DNA of 64,000 nucleotides, from positions 806,001 through 870,000 of the forward strand of contig NZ_AP024276.1 of NCBI RefSeq assembly GCF_021654455.1, in the 5' to 3' direction. Both the position numbers and the translations under genes were made by a program. Below are positions 48,541 through 57,843 of the stretch, piece by piece. The first letter of the stretch is position 1, and each line of letters opens with the position of its first letter. The stretch comes from Streptococcus parasuis. Its GTDB lineage: Bacteria > Bacillota > Bacilli > Lactobacillales > Streptococcaceae. A model generated the notes under the pieces. That model had not been told where the DNA came from and ran no database searches. It worked only from the letters and a program-made list of their open reading frames with translations.

Positions 48541-48602
48541 GTTGATTGTAGGCATTTACTTTCAAAAACAGATACTAAGTATAAACGACAAGGAGGTATA
48601 CT

Positions 48603-48878
48603 ATGCTTTATTTGTATTTAATGACAAATAAGAATGAATTGACTGAACAGTTGATTAAGGACCATGTTGAACATTTGAAGCAACTGGATGCGGAAAATAA
48701 GCTTATTCTATGTGGACCTTTTCATGATTATCCTGGTGGAATGGTTGTTTTTAACGCTGACAGTTATGACCAGGCTTTTTTGATTGCTGAAAGTGACCCG
48801 TTTATCCATTCTGGTTGTAAAACCTATGAATTAAGAAGTTTAGAAGTTGCCAACAAAGATAATCATTATCTACTTTGA
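48603..48878 (+). CDS. YciI-like protein
   Basis: The 91-residue protein has the YciI/YCII dimeric ferredoxin-like fold pattern (HVEHLKQLDAENKLILCGPFHDYPGGMVVFNADSYDQAFLIAESDPFI) with the conserved His and Asp of the family. Enzymatic role is unclear; some members are dehydrochlorinase-like or act in redox metabolism. AAGGAGGTATACT precedes the ATG. It is the first chromosomal-type gene after the accessory region. Confidence 0.85.
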   Translation: MLYLYLMTNKNELTEQLIKDHVEHLKQLDAENKLILCGPFHDYPGGMVVFNADSYDQAFLIAESDPFIHSGCKTYELRSLEVANKDNHYLL

Positions 48879-48908
48879 GGGTGTAAAGGTATCAATAGTC
48901 AGTTTTAT

Positions 48909-48919
48909 GGGGGGGGGGG
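48909..48919 (+). repeat. poly-G tract of 11
   Basis: Eleven consecutive G residues in an AT-rich intergenic stretch, 31 bases after the YciI-like gene and about 258 bases upstream of the secreted nuclease gene. Homopolymers of this length slip during replication. Confidence 0.95.
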
Positions 48920-49176
48920 TCAAGCAAATGTCTAGCATTTTAATTACCTCTTTCATCCGTTATTGGTCGGTGTTCCAATGCTCTCCTCTATTAACTTTTG
49001 GCAATTTAAAATCTAATACTAAAAACAAAAACCAGATATGAGTTATTGCAATATTTATATACTAAGTGATATACTATAAGTATTGGAGAAAGTAAGTGAT
49101 GGAAACTTGGTTCACTCCTCATTTGCTATCCAATTTATAATATATCCTTATATGTCATTGTTTTCAAAGGATTCCT

Positions 49177-50139
49177 ATGATTATGAAAAAGATACGAATT
49201 ATTCACCTCCTTATTTTAGTTTTTGTTTTTTCTAGTATTCCAGTCCATGCTAATCAAACGAATATTGATTACCCAAGCCTTAACTTGCTTACCTTTAAAA
49301 AGGAAAAACAGCTGGTTCTTGGAGAGTTTGATAGTCTAGGTAGAGCTACATCAGCTCACATTCAGTTACAAGATAAAGATGAGCCTAAAAAACGGAGAGA
49401 ACCCAAAATAAAATACAATCCTGTCGGTTGGCATAACTATAAACTAGCTTATGGGAATCAAGGCAAGAAGTCATGGTTATTTAATAGGGGACACCTGATA
49501 GGATATCAGTTTAGTGGCCTGACAGATGAGGGAAAAAATCTGGTTCCGTTGACTGCTTGGACCAATAGCGGTCATTATAAGGGGACTGATGCCAATAATA
49601 GTGAAGGAATGCTCTACTATGAGAAACGACTGGACAGTTGGCTGGCGACTCATCCCAATTTTTGGTTAGACTATCAAGTGAAACCGATTTATACTGGAAA
49701 TGAATTGATACCACGTCAAGTAGTTCTTCAGTATGTTGGTCTTGATGAGTCAGGGAATCTGATCAATATTCAACTCGGCGGTTCAAAAGAATCTGTAGAT
49801 AGCAATGGAATTACTACGGTCGTTTTAGAGAATTACTCTAAAAATGCCACAATTGATTACTTGAAAGGAACTGCAACACCGTCCCTGGTTCCAACTGAGG
49901 AAAGTAGTCAGTCCTCTACTTCTAGCTCTGCGGTTGAATCGCAACCAAGTGAGAGTGTAGAAGCGTCTCAACCATCCCCTCAGCTGGCAGCTGTTGTGTA
50001 TATTGCAAGGAACGGAAGTGCAGATGTCTATTGGTATTCAAAAGAGAACATGCCATCTAATACTAATTTTTCAAAAGTAATAGAAATGTCAGAAGAGCAA
50101 GCAATCAGTCTAGGAAAACGTCATACGACGAAAGAATAG
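49177..50139 (+). CDS. secreted DNA/RNA non-specific endonuclease
   Basis: The 320-residue protein has a signal peptide (about residues 1-26, IHLLILVFVFSSIPVHA) and a beta-beta-alpha-metal nuclease domain: the motif NRGHLIGYQF holds the catalytic His (about residue 108) and NLVPLTAWTN the metal-binding Asn region. This resembles EndA/streptodornase-like enzymes that degrade extracellular DNA. A Ser-rich linker (230-270) leads to a C-terminal AAVVYIARNGSADVYWYSKENMPSNTNFSKV segment, common in competence and secreted nucleases. No LPXTG anchor. Confidence 0.88.
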   Translation: MIMKKIRIIHLLILVFVFSSIPVHANQTNIDYPSLNLLTFKKEKQLVLGEFDSLGRATSAHIQLQDKDEPKKRREPKIKYNPVGWHNYKLAYGNQGKKSWLFNRGHLIGYQFSGLTDEGKNLVPLTAWTNSGHYKGTDANNSEGMLYYEKRLDSWLATHPNFWLDYQVKPIYTGNELIPRQVVLQYVGLDESGNLINIQLGGSKESVDSNGITTVVLENYSKNATIDYLKGTATPSLVPTEESSQSSTSSSAVESQPSESVEASQPSPQLAAVVYIARNGSADVYWYSKENMPSNTNFSKVIEMSEEQAISLGKRHTTKE

Positions 50140-50187
50140 TTAAACTCTTGTACTGGATAGAATTTGTAAAAAGAACTAAAGATATAT

Positions 50188-50238
50188 ATAAAACGCATAA
50201 AATTGATGTGATTGAAACATGATTTTATGCGTTTTATG
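50188..50238 (+). terminator. terminator behind the endonuclease gene
   Basis: AAACGCATAAAAT (50191-50203) pairs with ATTTTATGCGTTT (50222-50234) around an 18-base loop. It is followed by TATGATG rather than a long T-run, so efficiency is uncertain. Confidence 0.65.
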
Positions 50239-50258
50239 ATGTTGAGTGTTTTGTAGTC

Positions 50259-50382
50259 TTATACTCTATGAAAATCAAAATCAGAATAGGCGACGTCGAT
50301 GCAAATAGAACTGAAGTACATCAAATCAAGTCAAAAACGTCTGATTTTGGTTTTCGAAGACTATTATTGATTCTCAATGAGT
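50259..50382. repeat. interspersed repeat unit (MITE-like)
   Basis: The unit begins ATACTCTATGAAAATCAAAA and ends near CGAAGACTATTATTG. Its ends are roughly inverted (GAAAATCAAAATCAGA near the left, TCTGATTTTGGTTTTC near the right). Inside, ATAGAACTGAAGTACATCAAA recurs as a close variant at 57724-57745. Confidence 0.65.
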
Positions 50383-50653
50383 AAGAAGATATTTATTTAA
50401 GTCGTTCCTTACTATTCCTTGACCTACAGTTCCGTTTTAAATACACTGATCATCCAGTAGAAAGATATTTGGAAGGTTATTTGAGAGAGTGTGTTTCACT
50501 CGCAAGTATCGCAGTGAATGCTATTTTTCCAAGTTTATAGGAAGGGTTGTCGATGTAATAATTTTTAAGAAATATTTATTTTTCCTAACCATACTTGCCA
50601 ATCCGTAAATGATACAATAGAATAGAGATGAATCAGTGTGGAGGAACAAATTT

Positions 50654-51568
50654 ATGATTGAAAAACGTTTTGGTAACAACAACGAACTGAGCTGGATTAT
50701 TATCCATTCTGGGAGAGAAATCATTGATAAAAAGTTAGTAGATGAATATGACTTAGATAATGAATTAATTTCGTACGCTCTTGATAAAAATGAACGGGCC
50801 CATTTAGAATACAATATCAAAACTGATCGCTTATTATTGATTTTTAATCTTCTTGATATAACCAAAGAGGATAATTATTATGAAACCACTCCGATGGCCT
50901 TTATCGTGCAACAAAATCAGTTTATTACGATTTTCAATGCGAGAAATGCTTACTTGCTGGAAAAATTAGAAAACTATTTGGCTAATAATACAGTTTTGAC
51001 CTGTCAACAGTTCCTATTCGCCACCTTAACGATTGCTTCCAAAGAATATTTCCCTGTTTTGGATCAATTGGATCGTGATAAAGATACGCTCAATGCTAAG
51101 TTAAGAAAGAGGACGACCAAACAACTGCTATTAGAACTGTCTGACTTAGAAACTGGGTTAGTCTATTTACTAACCGCAGGAAATCAAAATGTGCTCGTGT
51201 TGGAACAATTGCGGAACCACCCACATATTCAAAAACTTGGTAGCATTGAATTGGAAGAGCTGGACGATGCATTAATTGAAGCTCGTCAGCTAGCTGCCAT
51301 GACGCAGTTGGATTCTCAGATTCTTCAACAATTGTCAGGCGCCTACAATAATATCTTGAACAATAACTTGAATGACAACCTGACTATTTTAACGATAATA
51401 TCCATTTTACTCGCAGTTCTTGCTGTAATCACTGGATTCTTTGGGATGAATGTTCAGTTGCCATGGCAAAACGAGCCACAAGCGTGGATTTGGATTGTCA
51501 TTCTAGCACTTGTATTATGGCTGATTATTGCTCAAGTATTGAAACTCGTCATGCGTCGACAAGGTTGA
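50654..51568 (+). CDS. corA: CorA-family magnesium/divalent cation transporter
   Basis: The 304-residue protein has a long cytoplasmic helical domain and two C-terminal membrane helices (about residues 247-268 and 278-300) joined by the signature GFFGMNV (GMN motif) loop. CorA channels pass Mg2+ or related ions down the membrane potential as pentamers. GGAGG at 50640-50644 and ATG at 50654 define the start (MIEKRFGNNNELSW); an upstream in-frame extension of 6 codons covers the ribosome site. TGATACAAT at about 50610-50618 is a likely extended -10. Confidence 0.95.
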   Translation: MIEKRFGNNNELSWIIIHSGREIIDKKLVDEYDLDNELISYALDKNERAHLEYNIKTDRLLLIFNLLDITKEDNYYETTPMAFIVQQNQFITIFNARNAYLLEKLENYLANNTVLTCQQFLFATLTIASKEYFPVLDQLDRDKDTLNAKLRKRTTKQLLLELSDLETGLVYLLTAGNQNVLVLEQLRNHPHIQKLGSIELEELDDALIEARQLAAMTQLDSQILQQLSGAYNNILNNNLNDNLTILTIISILLAVLAVITGFFGMNVQLPWQNEPQAWIWIVILALVLWLIIAQVLKLVMRRQG

Positions 51569-51582
51569 AAAAAGATTATATA

Positions 51583-51616
51583 GAGAGATTTGAGGGGAGA
51601 CTCTCAATTTTTTTTT
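51583..51616 (+). terminator. terminator of corA
   Basis: GAGAG (51583-51587) with CTCTC (51601-51605), supported by inner pairing, followed by AATTTTTTTTTTG. Confidence 0.7.
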
Positions 51617-51639
51617 GTACTAAATGGTAATTGATAGGC

Positions 51640-52056
51640 ATCAACTGTCATTCATCTTTTTCTGAACAAGGAGTAAATTAATGTCATCAAGTTGATAAAG
51701 ACTTGAAAGAATCATTCAGAAAGAGGTGCTAGAGGCTTATTTGCCATGGGACAAAATCATTAAGAAAGCTTGTAAATAGAAAAGGTTCCAGAGTCGACAG
51801 GACTTTGGAGCCTTTTTCAATATACTTTGTTATTGGGCACTTACGGTACTGCTCTTCATTATTACAACACTATTAAACCGGATAATGTCAAGAAAAAATT
51901 ATCTTAACTAGATAAATATGCACATCAAAAATGGAATTTACCGATAATTCAAATATGAAAAGCAAAAAACAAAAAAGCGAACGATACAGAACTTTCGGAG
52001 TAGTTTGTCCTGTACCGGTCGCAATTTTCATTTTAAGTAATCTTGATCGTAATAAC
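51640..52056. other. intergenic region between corA and pgm
   Basis: A broken frame near 51712-51779 (IIQKEVLEAYLPWDKIIKKACK) looks like the end of a lost gene and is followed by a good hairpin AAAAGGTTCCA...TGGAGCCTTTTT (51780-51817). No intact gene. Bases 51975-52040 may form a weak terminator for the minus-strand pgm (CTGTA/TACAG arms before a T-run on that strand). Confidence 0.5.
51780..51818 (+). terminator. terminator of a lost gene
   Basis: AAAGGTTCCAGAGTC pairs with GACTTTGGAGCCTTT across a short loop, then TTCAATATAC. The coding sequence in front of it is a relic. Confidence 0.7.
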
Positions 52057-53775
52057 TTAACCAACAAATTCGTTGATTTCTTTTTCGATATTAGCGACTT
52101 TTTCTTCTGCTTCAGCCAGTGTTTCACCGACAGTCGCGATGTAGAATTTGATTTTTGGTTCTGTTCCAGAAGGACGTACTGCAAACCATGAATCATCAGC
52201 CAAGGTATATTTCAAAACATCAGATGGAGGAGTAGTGAGTTTTTCGACATTTCCATCTTTGTCAGTCTTGGTTTGAAGGGCAAAGTCTTCAAAGACTGCG
52301 ACATCTGTTGCGTTAAATTGTTCTGGTGAGTTATCACGGAATTTAGCCATGATAGCCTTGATTTGTTCTGCACCATCTTTACCAGAAAGAGTAACAGAAA
52401 TGGTTTTCTCAGCAAAGTAGCCATATTCTTTGAAGATTTCATCAATACCATCAGCTAATGTCATGCCACGAGAACGATAGTATGCAGCAATCTCAGCAAC
52501 GATTAAAACGGCTTGGATAGCGTCTTTATCACGTACAAATGGCTTGATGAGGTAACCAAAGCTTTCTTCAAAACCAAACATGTAAGTGTAGTTGTGTTTT
52601 TCTTCAAATTCTTGAATTTTTTCAGCAATGAATTTGAAACCTGTCAAGACGTTGAACATGGTTGCGCCGTAGCTTTCAGCAATCTTAGTAACCAACTCTG
52701 TTGATACGATTGATTTAGCAAGGGCAGCATTTGCAGGAAGTGTGCCCGCTTGTTTGTGAGCTTCTAAAATATATTTGGCGATAATAGCACCGATTTGGTT
52801 ACCAGAAAGGTTCCAGTAAGAACCATCTGCTTGGCGTACTTCAACACCAACACGGTCCGCATCAGGGTCTGTTGCAAGAAGAACGTCAGCATCTACTTCG
52901 CGACCTAATTCTTCTGCCAATGCAAAAGCAGCTTGGCTTTCTGGGTTTGGAGAAGCAACAGTTGAGAAATCAGGATCTGGTGTTGCTTGAGCTTCTACGA
53001 CTTGCACAGATTCAAAACCAGCTTGTGCAAGAGCACGACGAGCCAACATTTCCCCAGTACCATGAAGAGGTGTGTAGACAATCTTCATATCTTTGCCATA
53101 TTCAGCAATCAATTCAGGATTGATACTCAAATCTTTTAATTCTTCAAGGTATTTTACGTCTGTTTCTTCACCAAGTACGGTGATTAAGCCATTTTCTTTA
53201 CTTGCTTCAAGATCAGCCAATTCAACAGCAAATGGATTCTCAATGGCACGGATATAGTCGGTCAAAGCAGCAGCGTCTGCTGGTGGCATTTGTCCGCCGT
53301 CTTCACCATATACTTTGTAACCATTGAATTCTTTCGGGTTGTGGCTGGCAGTCACCATGATACCTGCGATAGCATTATAATGACGAACTGCAAATGAGAG
53401 TTCAGGAGTTGGGCGAAGGCTTTCAAAGACGTATGATTTGATACCATGTGCTGCCAAAACTTGAGCCGATTCAAAGGCAAATTCTGGCGAGAAGTGACGT
53501 GAATCATAAGCAATTGCAACACCACGTTTTTTAGCTTCTTCGCCTTTGGATTCTACCAACTTGGCCAAACCTTCAGTAGCTTGACGAACAACAAATACGT
53601 TAATGCGGTTAGTACCAGCACCGATATAACCACGCATACCAGCAGTACCAAATTCAAGGTTTGTGTAAAATGCATCTTCCTTTGTCTTTTCATCCATTGC
53701 AACTAATTCTTCGCGCAAATAGTCTGGTAGATCAGCAAAGTCGAGCCAAGTTTGATAGGATTCTTGATAAGTCAT
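52057..53775 (-). CDS. pgm: phosphoglucomutase/phosphomannomutase
   Basis: The 572-residue alpha-D-phosphohexomutase interconverts glucose 1- and 6-phosphate, feeding UDP-glucose and capsule or teichoic-acid synthesis. Motifs: GTAGMRGYIGAGTNRIN near residue 45, catalytic serine loop GIMVTASHNPKEFNGYKVY (about residue 145), metal loop ATDPDADRVGVE, sugar loop GFEESFGYL and phosphate loop AVRPSGTEPKIKFY. Length fits the PGM2/Bacillus PgcA-like subgroup. It is monocistronic. Confidence 0.96.
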   Translation of the reverse strand: MTYQESYQTWLDFADLPDYLREELVAMDEKTKEDAFYTNLEFGTAGMRGYIGAGTNRINVFVVRQATEGLAKLVESKGEEAKKRGVAIAYDSRHFSPEFAFESAQVLAAHGIKSYVFESLRPTPELSFAVRHYNAIAGIMVTASHNPKEFNGYKVYGEDGGQMPPADAAALTDYIRAIENPFAVELADLEASKENGLITVLGEETDVKYLEELKDLSINPELIAEYGKDMKIVYTPLHGTGEMLARRALAQAGFESVQVVEAQATPDPDFSTVASPNPESQAAFALAEELGREVDADVLLATDPDADRVGVEVRQADGSYWNLSGNQIGAIIAKYILEAHKQAGTLPANAALAKSIVSTELVTKIAESYGATMFNVLTGFKFIAEKIQEFEEKHNYTYMFGFEESFGYLIKPFVRDKDAIQAVLIVAEIAAYYRSRGMTLADGIDEIFKEYGYFAEKTISVTLSGKDGAEQIKAIMAKFRDNSPEQFNATDVAVFEDFALQTKTDKDGNVEKLTTPPSDVLKYTLADDSWFAVRPSGTEPKIKFYIATVGETLAEAEEKVANIEKEINEFVG

Positions 53776-53866
53776 TGTAGTGTCTCCTTAAAAATTTTTC
53801 TATTAAACGCTTTCATTATACCATTTTTGAAAGAAAAAATCACGCTTTCACGTGATTTTCTGATAT

Positions 53867-54439
53867 TTATTTTTGAATTTTCTGTAAAGTTGGAACAAGC
53901 GCTGCAGTTAATACAGAAGAAATAATCATTTCTGCAATTGAATTAGTACCTAAAACAGTTGCTAACATTGCTTGAATATTACCATCAAAGACAGAGGAGA
54001 AGAGGAAGAAAATACCTCCAAGTACAAAAATAGTATTAGTCATTGAACCAATTGCACCAGCAATGAACAAACCTTTGCGATTTTTTATCCATTTGTATAC
54101 GAAATAAGGTGTAATTCCGATTAATATACGAGGGACAACTGCAATGATGATTGAATAAACATTACCATTTTCAACAAATGGGGAGAAAAGATAGCTAGTT
54201 GGTAGTCTGATGATAGTATTATGGGTAATACTCATCAAGCCCATGAGAGCCCCTAAACAAGCCCCAACCCGTGGGCCGTATATAATAGAAGCAATAATGA
54301 CTGGGATATGTACGATGGTGGGTTTTATTGGAACAGGCAATATATTAAAAATAATTGAACTCAATATATTGATGACAATCATGACAGCAAAGAAGATTGC
54401 AATTGTAGCAATTTGATTTGATTTATTTTTTTTCATCAA
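53867..54439 (-). CDS. ECF transporter S component, probably pantothenate (PanT-like)
   Basis: The 190-residue membrane protein has about six hydrophobic helices and GPRVGACLGALMGLMS plus NSIAEMIISSVLTAALVPTL, typical of ECF substrate-capture subunits. It overlaps coaC by 17 bases in an operon coaB-coaC-this gene. Because those enzymes convert phosphopantothenate to phosphopantetheine, pantothenate or a related precursor is the likely substrate. The shared ECF module lies elsewhere. Confidence 0.82.
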   Translation of the reverse strand: MMKKNKSNQIATIAIFFAVMIVINILSSIIFNILPVPIKPTIVHIPVIIASIIYGPRVGACLGALMGLMSITHNTIIRLPTSYLFSPFVENGNVYSIIIAVVPRILIGITPYFVYKWIKNRKGLFIAGAIGSMTNTIFVLGGIFFLFSSVFDGNIQAMLATVLGTNSIAEMIISSVLTAALVPTLQKIQK

Positions 54440-54980
54440 GGGTGTTACTCACTTTCTCTAAAATATCAGTTACCTCAGCCAAGGCCCCAGTTCCAAAATC
54501 TCCACAAGCTAGTAGTGCTTCCCGTGGTTTGATTTCTTCAAATCCATACTCTACTAGGGTATTCAAATTTTTCTGTGTTGCAGGATTGATATACATATTT
54601 GTATTCATAGCAGGGGCAATCAATTTTGGGGTTCCAATTGGCAAAGCCAATGCTGTGGCCGTAACAATATTGTCAGCCATACCGTGGGCCAATTTTGCAA
54701 TGGTATTGGCTGAAGCTGGCGCAACTAGGAATAAATCCGTTTCTTTTGCAATATCAATATGTTTAATGAGACTTGGATCTTCTTCCACCATGACATCAGT
54801 ATGGACAAGATTTTTGGACAGTGATTGAAGTGTAAGTGGAGTAATGAAGTCCATAGCAGAGCGACTCATGAGCACGGTCACCTTATGGCCAAGTTTTGTT
54901 AATTGACTGGTCAAATCAGCAGCCTTATAGGCTGAAATAGAGCCTGTCACGGCAAGTGTTATATTAGCCATTTTGTTCAC
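54423..54980 (-). CDS. coaC: phosphopantothenoylcysteine decarboxylase
   Basis: The 185-residue flavoprotein decarboxylates phosphopantothenoylcysteine in coenzyme A synthesis. It shows LAVTGSISAYKAADL at the N-terminus, the active-site His (SLIKHIDIAKETDLFLVAPASANTIAKLAHGMADN) and PAMNTNMYINPATQKNL with PXMNXXMW-type motif. It is separate from CoaB, as in streptococci, and overlaps it by 17 bases. Confidence 0.95.
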   Translation of the reverse strand: MNKMANITLAVTGSISAYKAADLTSQLTKLGHKVTVLMSRSAMDFITPLTLQSLSKNLVHTDVMVEEDPSLIKHIDIAKETDLFLVAPASANTIAKLAHGMADNIVTATALALPIGTPKLIAPAMNTNMYINPATQKNLNTLVEYGFEEIKPREALLACGDFGTGALAEVTDILEKVSNTLDEKK

Positions 54981-55665
54981 CTTTTTCTAGGGTATCTAAA
55001 ATCAGCTGGGCAATGTCTTCCTTTGTGTTTGCCTGCAATTCTGTAGTCGGACTCACTAAAAATCCAATATGCTGATTTTCGCTGATGTCGTTCAAATCAT
55101 TCGCAAGGATAAAATCAGCACCATTACGAGCAATACTCTGACGTGCCACCGCAAATAATTCTTCCTTTGGAACACCAACTAAAAGCTTAAATCCTATCAG
55201 CGTGATAGTCGGATTCCATTCCTTAACATAGGATATAACCTTGGGTGTTTTTTTCAGAAAAAGAACTTGAAACTCATCGTTGGAGGAAATCTTGCTTTCT
55301 GTATTTTGTTTATCCAGCAAGCTAGCAATGTCATCCGTATTTTTAAGTTCATCTAATCCAGTCATGTAAACAGGTGTATAGTCAGAAACAGCCATACTAT
55401 GGATGAGAGCCTGGTGTGTATTGACCAAAGGTTCTAATGTAGCTTTCAAACTCTCTACATTGGTAATCTGGACAATGGTTAATCGCTCGTGAGGCGCTGG
55501 CTTTACAGCCTGCTTCGTCGTAACCAGAGTAACCTCGTGCCCTGCATCCAAGGCTTTTTCAGCAATTAATTTTCCTAAATGACCAGAGGCGTGGTTTGTT
55601 ATGGCTCGGACTTGATCGATGGCTTCACTAGTCCCGCCAGAAGTAATCAATAATTTCATGTTCAT
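54964..55665 (-). CDS. coaB: phosphopantothenate-cysteine ligase
   Basis: The 233-residue enzyme joins phosphopantothenate and cysteine, using CTP or ATP, in CoA synthesis. Motifs: LLITSGGTSEAIDQVRAITNHASGHLGKLIAEKALDAGH (nucleotide-binding), SMAVSDYTPVY, LIGFKLLVGVPKEEL and ADFILANDLNDI. Stand-alone CoaB is the streptococcal form. First gene of the three-gene minus-strand operon. Confidence 0.95.
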   Translation of the reverse strand: MNMKLLITSGGTSEAIDQVRAITNHASGHLGKLIAEKALDAGHEVTLVTTKQAVKPAPHERLTIVQITNVESLKATLEPLVNTHQALIHSMAVSDYTPVYMTGLDELKNTDDIASLLDKQNTESKISSNDEFQVLFLKKTPKVISYVKEWNPTITLIGFKLLVGVPKEELFAVARQSIARNGADFILANDLNDISENQHIGFLVSPTTELQANTKEDIAQLILDTLEKGEQNG

Positions 55666-55857
55666 ATTTTACTATAATTTCTATTTTTCGTAAAGTTTTA
55701 GAGACCGTTTTCAATTAGAAAATTGCCAAATATGTCATTTATATTGGAAATAAGACTAGTAAAATACGTACGTTTTAAACCAATGATATTGAAATAATAC
55801 ATGATTTATGAAATCTATGCTATACTATATCTATATAAAAGGAATATAGGAGATGTT

Positions 55858-57528
55858 ATGAAGTCAGATATCGAAATTGCACAAAGTGTAACCTTGAAAC
55901 CAATCACAGAAATCGTTGAAAAAGTTGGTATCAGCTTTGATGATATTGAACTTTACGGAAAATACAAGGCAAAATTGTCTTTCGATAAAATCAATGCAGT
56001 CAAGGAAAATGCGTCTGGAAAGTTGATTTTAGTAACAGCTATCAACCCAACGCCAGCTGGTGAAGGTAAGTCGACCATTACCATCGGTTTGGCTGATGCT
56101 CTTTCTAAAATTGGAAAGAAAACCATGATTGCCCTCCGTGAGCCTTCATTGGGTCCAGTGATGGGGATCAAGGGTGGCGCTGCAGGTGGAGGTTTTGCGC
56201 AAGTCTTGCCAATGGAAGACATCAACTTGCATTTTACTGGCGATATGCATGCCATTACGACAGCAAACAATGCTCTTTCAGCCTTGATTGATAACCATCT
56301 CCATCAGGGAAATGCATTAGGTATTGACCAACGCCGTATCATCTGGAAACGCGTTGTTGATTTAAATGACCGTGCTCTTCGTAAGGTAACTGTTGGCTTG
56401 GGCGGTCCGCTCAATGGTATTCCTCGTGAAGATGGATTTGATATTACCGTAGCTTCTGAAATCATGGCAATTTTGTGTTTGGCGACAGACATTAATGACT
56501 TGAAAGAACGGTTGGCAAATATTGTTATCGGATATCGTTTCGATCGTAGTCCTGTCTACGTGCGTGATTTGGCGGTGGAAGGTGCTTTGACCCTCATATT
56601 GAAAGACGCTATCAAGCCAAACCTTGTCCAAACCATCTATGGCACGCCAGCTTTTGTTCACGGTGGACCATTTGCGAATATTGCTCATGGCTGTAACTCA
56701 GTTCTTGCAACTACAACAGCTCTGCGCTTAGCAGACTATACTGTGACTGAGGCAGGCTTCGGTGCAGACCTAGGCGCAGAAAAATTCCTAGATATCAAAG
56801 TTCCAAATCTTCCAAAAGCACCAGATGCTGTGGTAATTGTAGCGACACTTCGTGCCCTTAAAATGCATGGTGGTGTAGCTAAGTCAGATCTTTCTATTGA
56901 AAACGTAGAGGCTGTGAAAGCTGGTTTTGCGAATTTGAAACGCCACGTTGAAAATATTAAGAAATTTGGTATTCCAGCAATTGTTGCCATTAATGAATTT
57001 GTATCAGATACTGCTGATGAGATTGCAACCTTGAAAGAACTGTGTGCTGAAATCGGTGTACCAGTCGAATTGGCAAGTGTTTGGGCAAATGGTGCTGATG
57101 GTGGTGTTGAGTTGGCTGAGACAGTTGTTGCAACAATTGAAAATCAGATTGCAAACTACCAACGCCTTTACAAATCAGAAGATAGTCTAGAAGAGAAAGT
57201 GACTAAGATTGTCACAGAAATCTATGGTGGTACAGGTGTTGTCTTTGAGAAGAAAGCACGAAATCAATTGGCTGAATTTGCCAAGAATGGATGGGATCAA
57301 TTGCCAGTCTGCATGGCCAAGACCCAATACAGTTTTTCAGATAATCAATTTGCACTGGGTGCTCCAACTGGATTTGAAATCACCGTTCGTGAATTTGTTC
57401 CAAAATTGGGAGCTGGCTTCATTGTTGCCTTAACTGGTGACGTTATGACCATGCCAGGCTTACCAAAGGCACCTGCCGCACTTAATATGGATGTAGCAGA
57501 AGACGGCACTGCAATTGGATTGTTCTAA
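55858..57528 (+). CDS. fhs: formate-tetrahydrofolate ligase
   Basis: The 556-residue enzyme makes 10-formyl-THF from formate, THF and ATP, feeding purine and formyl-Met synthesis. Motifs: [23 protein letters not shown] (P-loop), [77 protein letters not shown] at 55858 with AGGAGA 7 bases upstream is preferred; an in-frame ATG 19 codons upstream lies within the promoter region (TGCTATACT at 55818-55826). Confidence 0.97.
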   Translation: MKSDIEIAQSVTLKPITEIVEKVGISFDDIELYGKYKAKLSFDKINAVKENASGKLILVTAINPTPAGEGKSTITIGLADALSKIGKKTMIALREPSLGPVMGIKGGAAGGGFAQVLPMEDINLHFTGDMHAITTANNALSALIDNHLHQGNALGIDQRRIIWKRVVDLNDRALRKVTVGLGGPLNGIPREDGFDITVASEIMAILCLATDINDLKERLANIVIGYRFDRSPVYVRDLAVEGALTLILKDAIKPNLVQTIYGTPAFVHGGPFANIAHGCNSVLATTTALRLADYTVTEAGFGADLGAEKFLDIKVPNLPKAPDAVVIVATLRALKMHGGVAKSDLSIENVEAVKAGFANLKRHVENIKKFGIPAIVAINEFVSDTADEIATLKELCAEIGVPVELASVWANGADGGVELAETVVATIENQIANYQRLYKSEDSLEEKVTKIVTEIYGGTGVVFEKKARNQLAEFAKNGWDQLPVCMAKTQYSFSDNQFALGAPTGFEITVREFVPKLGAGFIVALTGDVMTMPGLPKAPAALNMDVAEDGTAIGLF

Positions 57529-57536
57529 GATGAAAC

Positions 57537-57570
57537 AAAAAATCCGCTTTTTTCGCGGATTTTTTTCTAT
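57537..57570 (+). terminator. terminator of fhs
   Basis: AAAAATCCGC TTTTTTC GCGGATTTTTTT: a stem of at least 8 bp (ATCCGC/GCGGAT plus A-T pairs) with a long T-run. Confidence 0.93.
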
Positions 57571-57586
57571 ATTCATACTTTTACTT

Positions 57587-57843
57587 CTATACTCGAATGA
57601 AGACAGTTCAGATAAGGAACTGATACTCATTTAGAATCATAATCAGACTCGCTCCAAAGGTTCGGGGAACCTTTGGAGGTTGTAAATTGAGCGAACATAG
57701 TTCGAATCGATATGATACAGATAGAACTGAAGTTCATCAAATCAAGTCAACAACGTTTACTTTTGAATTTTGAAGAGTATGAGTTGCAGAAGTACTAAAG
57801 TAGGCCAAGCCGAAAGTGCCAATGTTTCAAAGCTAATTCAAAT
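57587..57843. repeat. interspersed repeat region behind fhs
   Basis: This stretch holds a hairpin GCTCCAAAGG TTCGGGGAA CCTTTGGAGG (57651-57679), GCGAACATAGTTCG (57692-57705), the shared block ATAGAACTGAAGTTCATCAAA (57724-57744, compare 50316-50336) and, at 57800-57843, the segment resembling 6514-6557. It runs into the stop codon of the next minus-strand gene. No separate gene. Confidence 0.6.

Noticed and set aside
48847..49041. 64-residue frame containing the poly-G tract
   Set aside because: It overlaps the end of the YciI-like gene, has no ribosome site and no family resemblance. Only the tract itself is worth attention.
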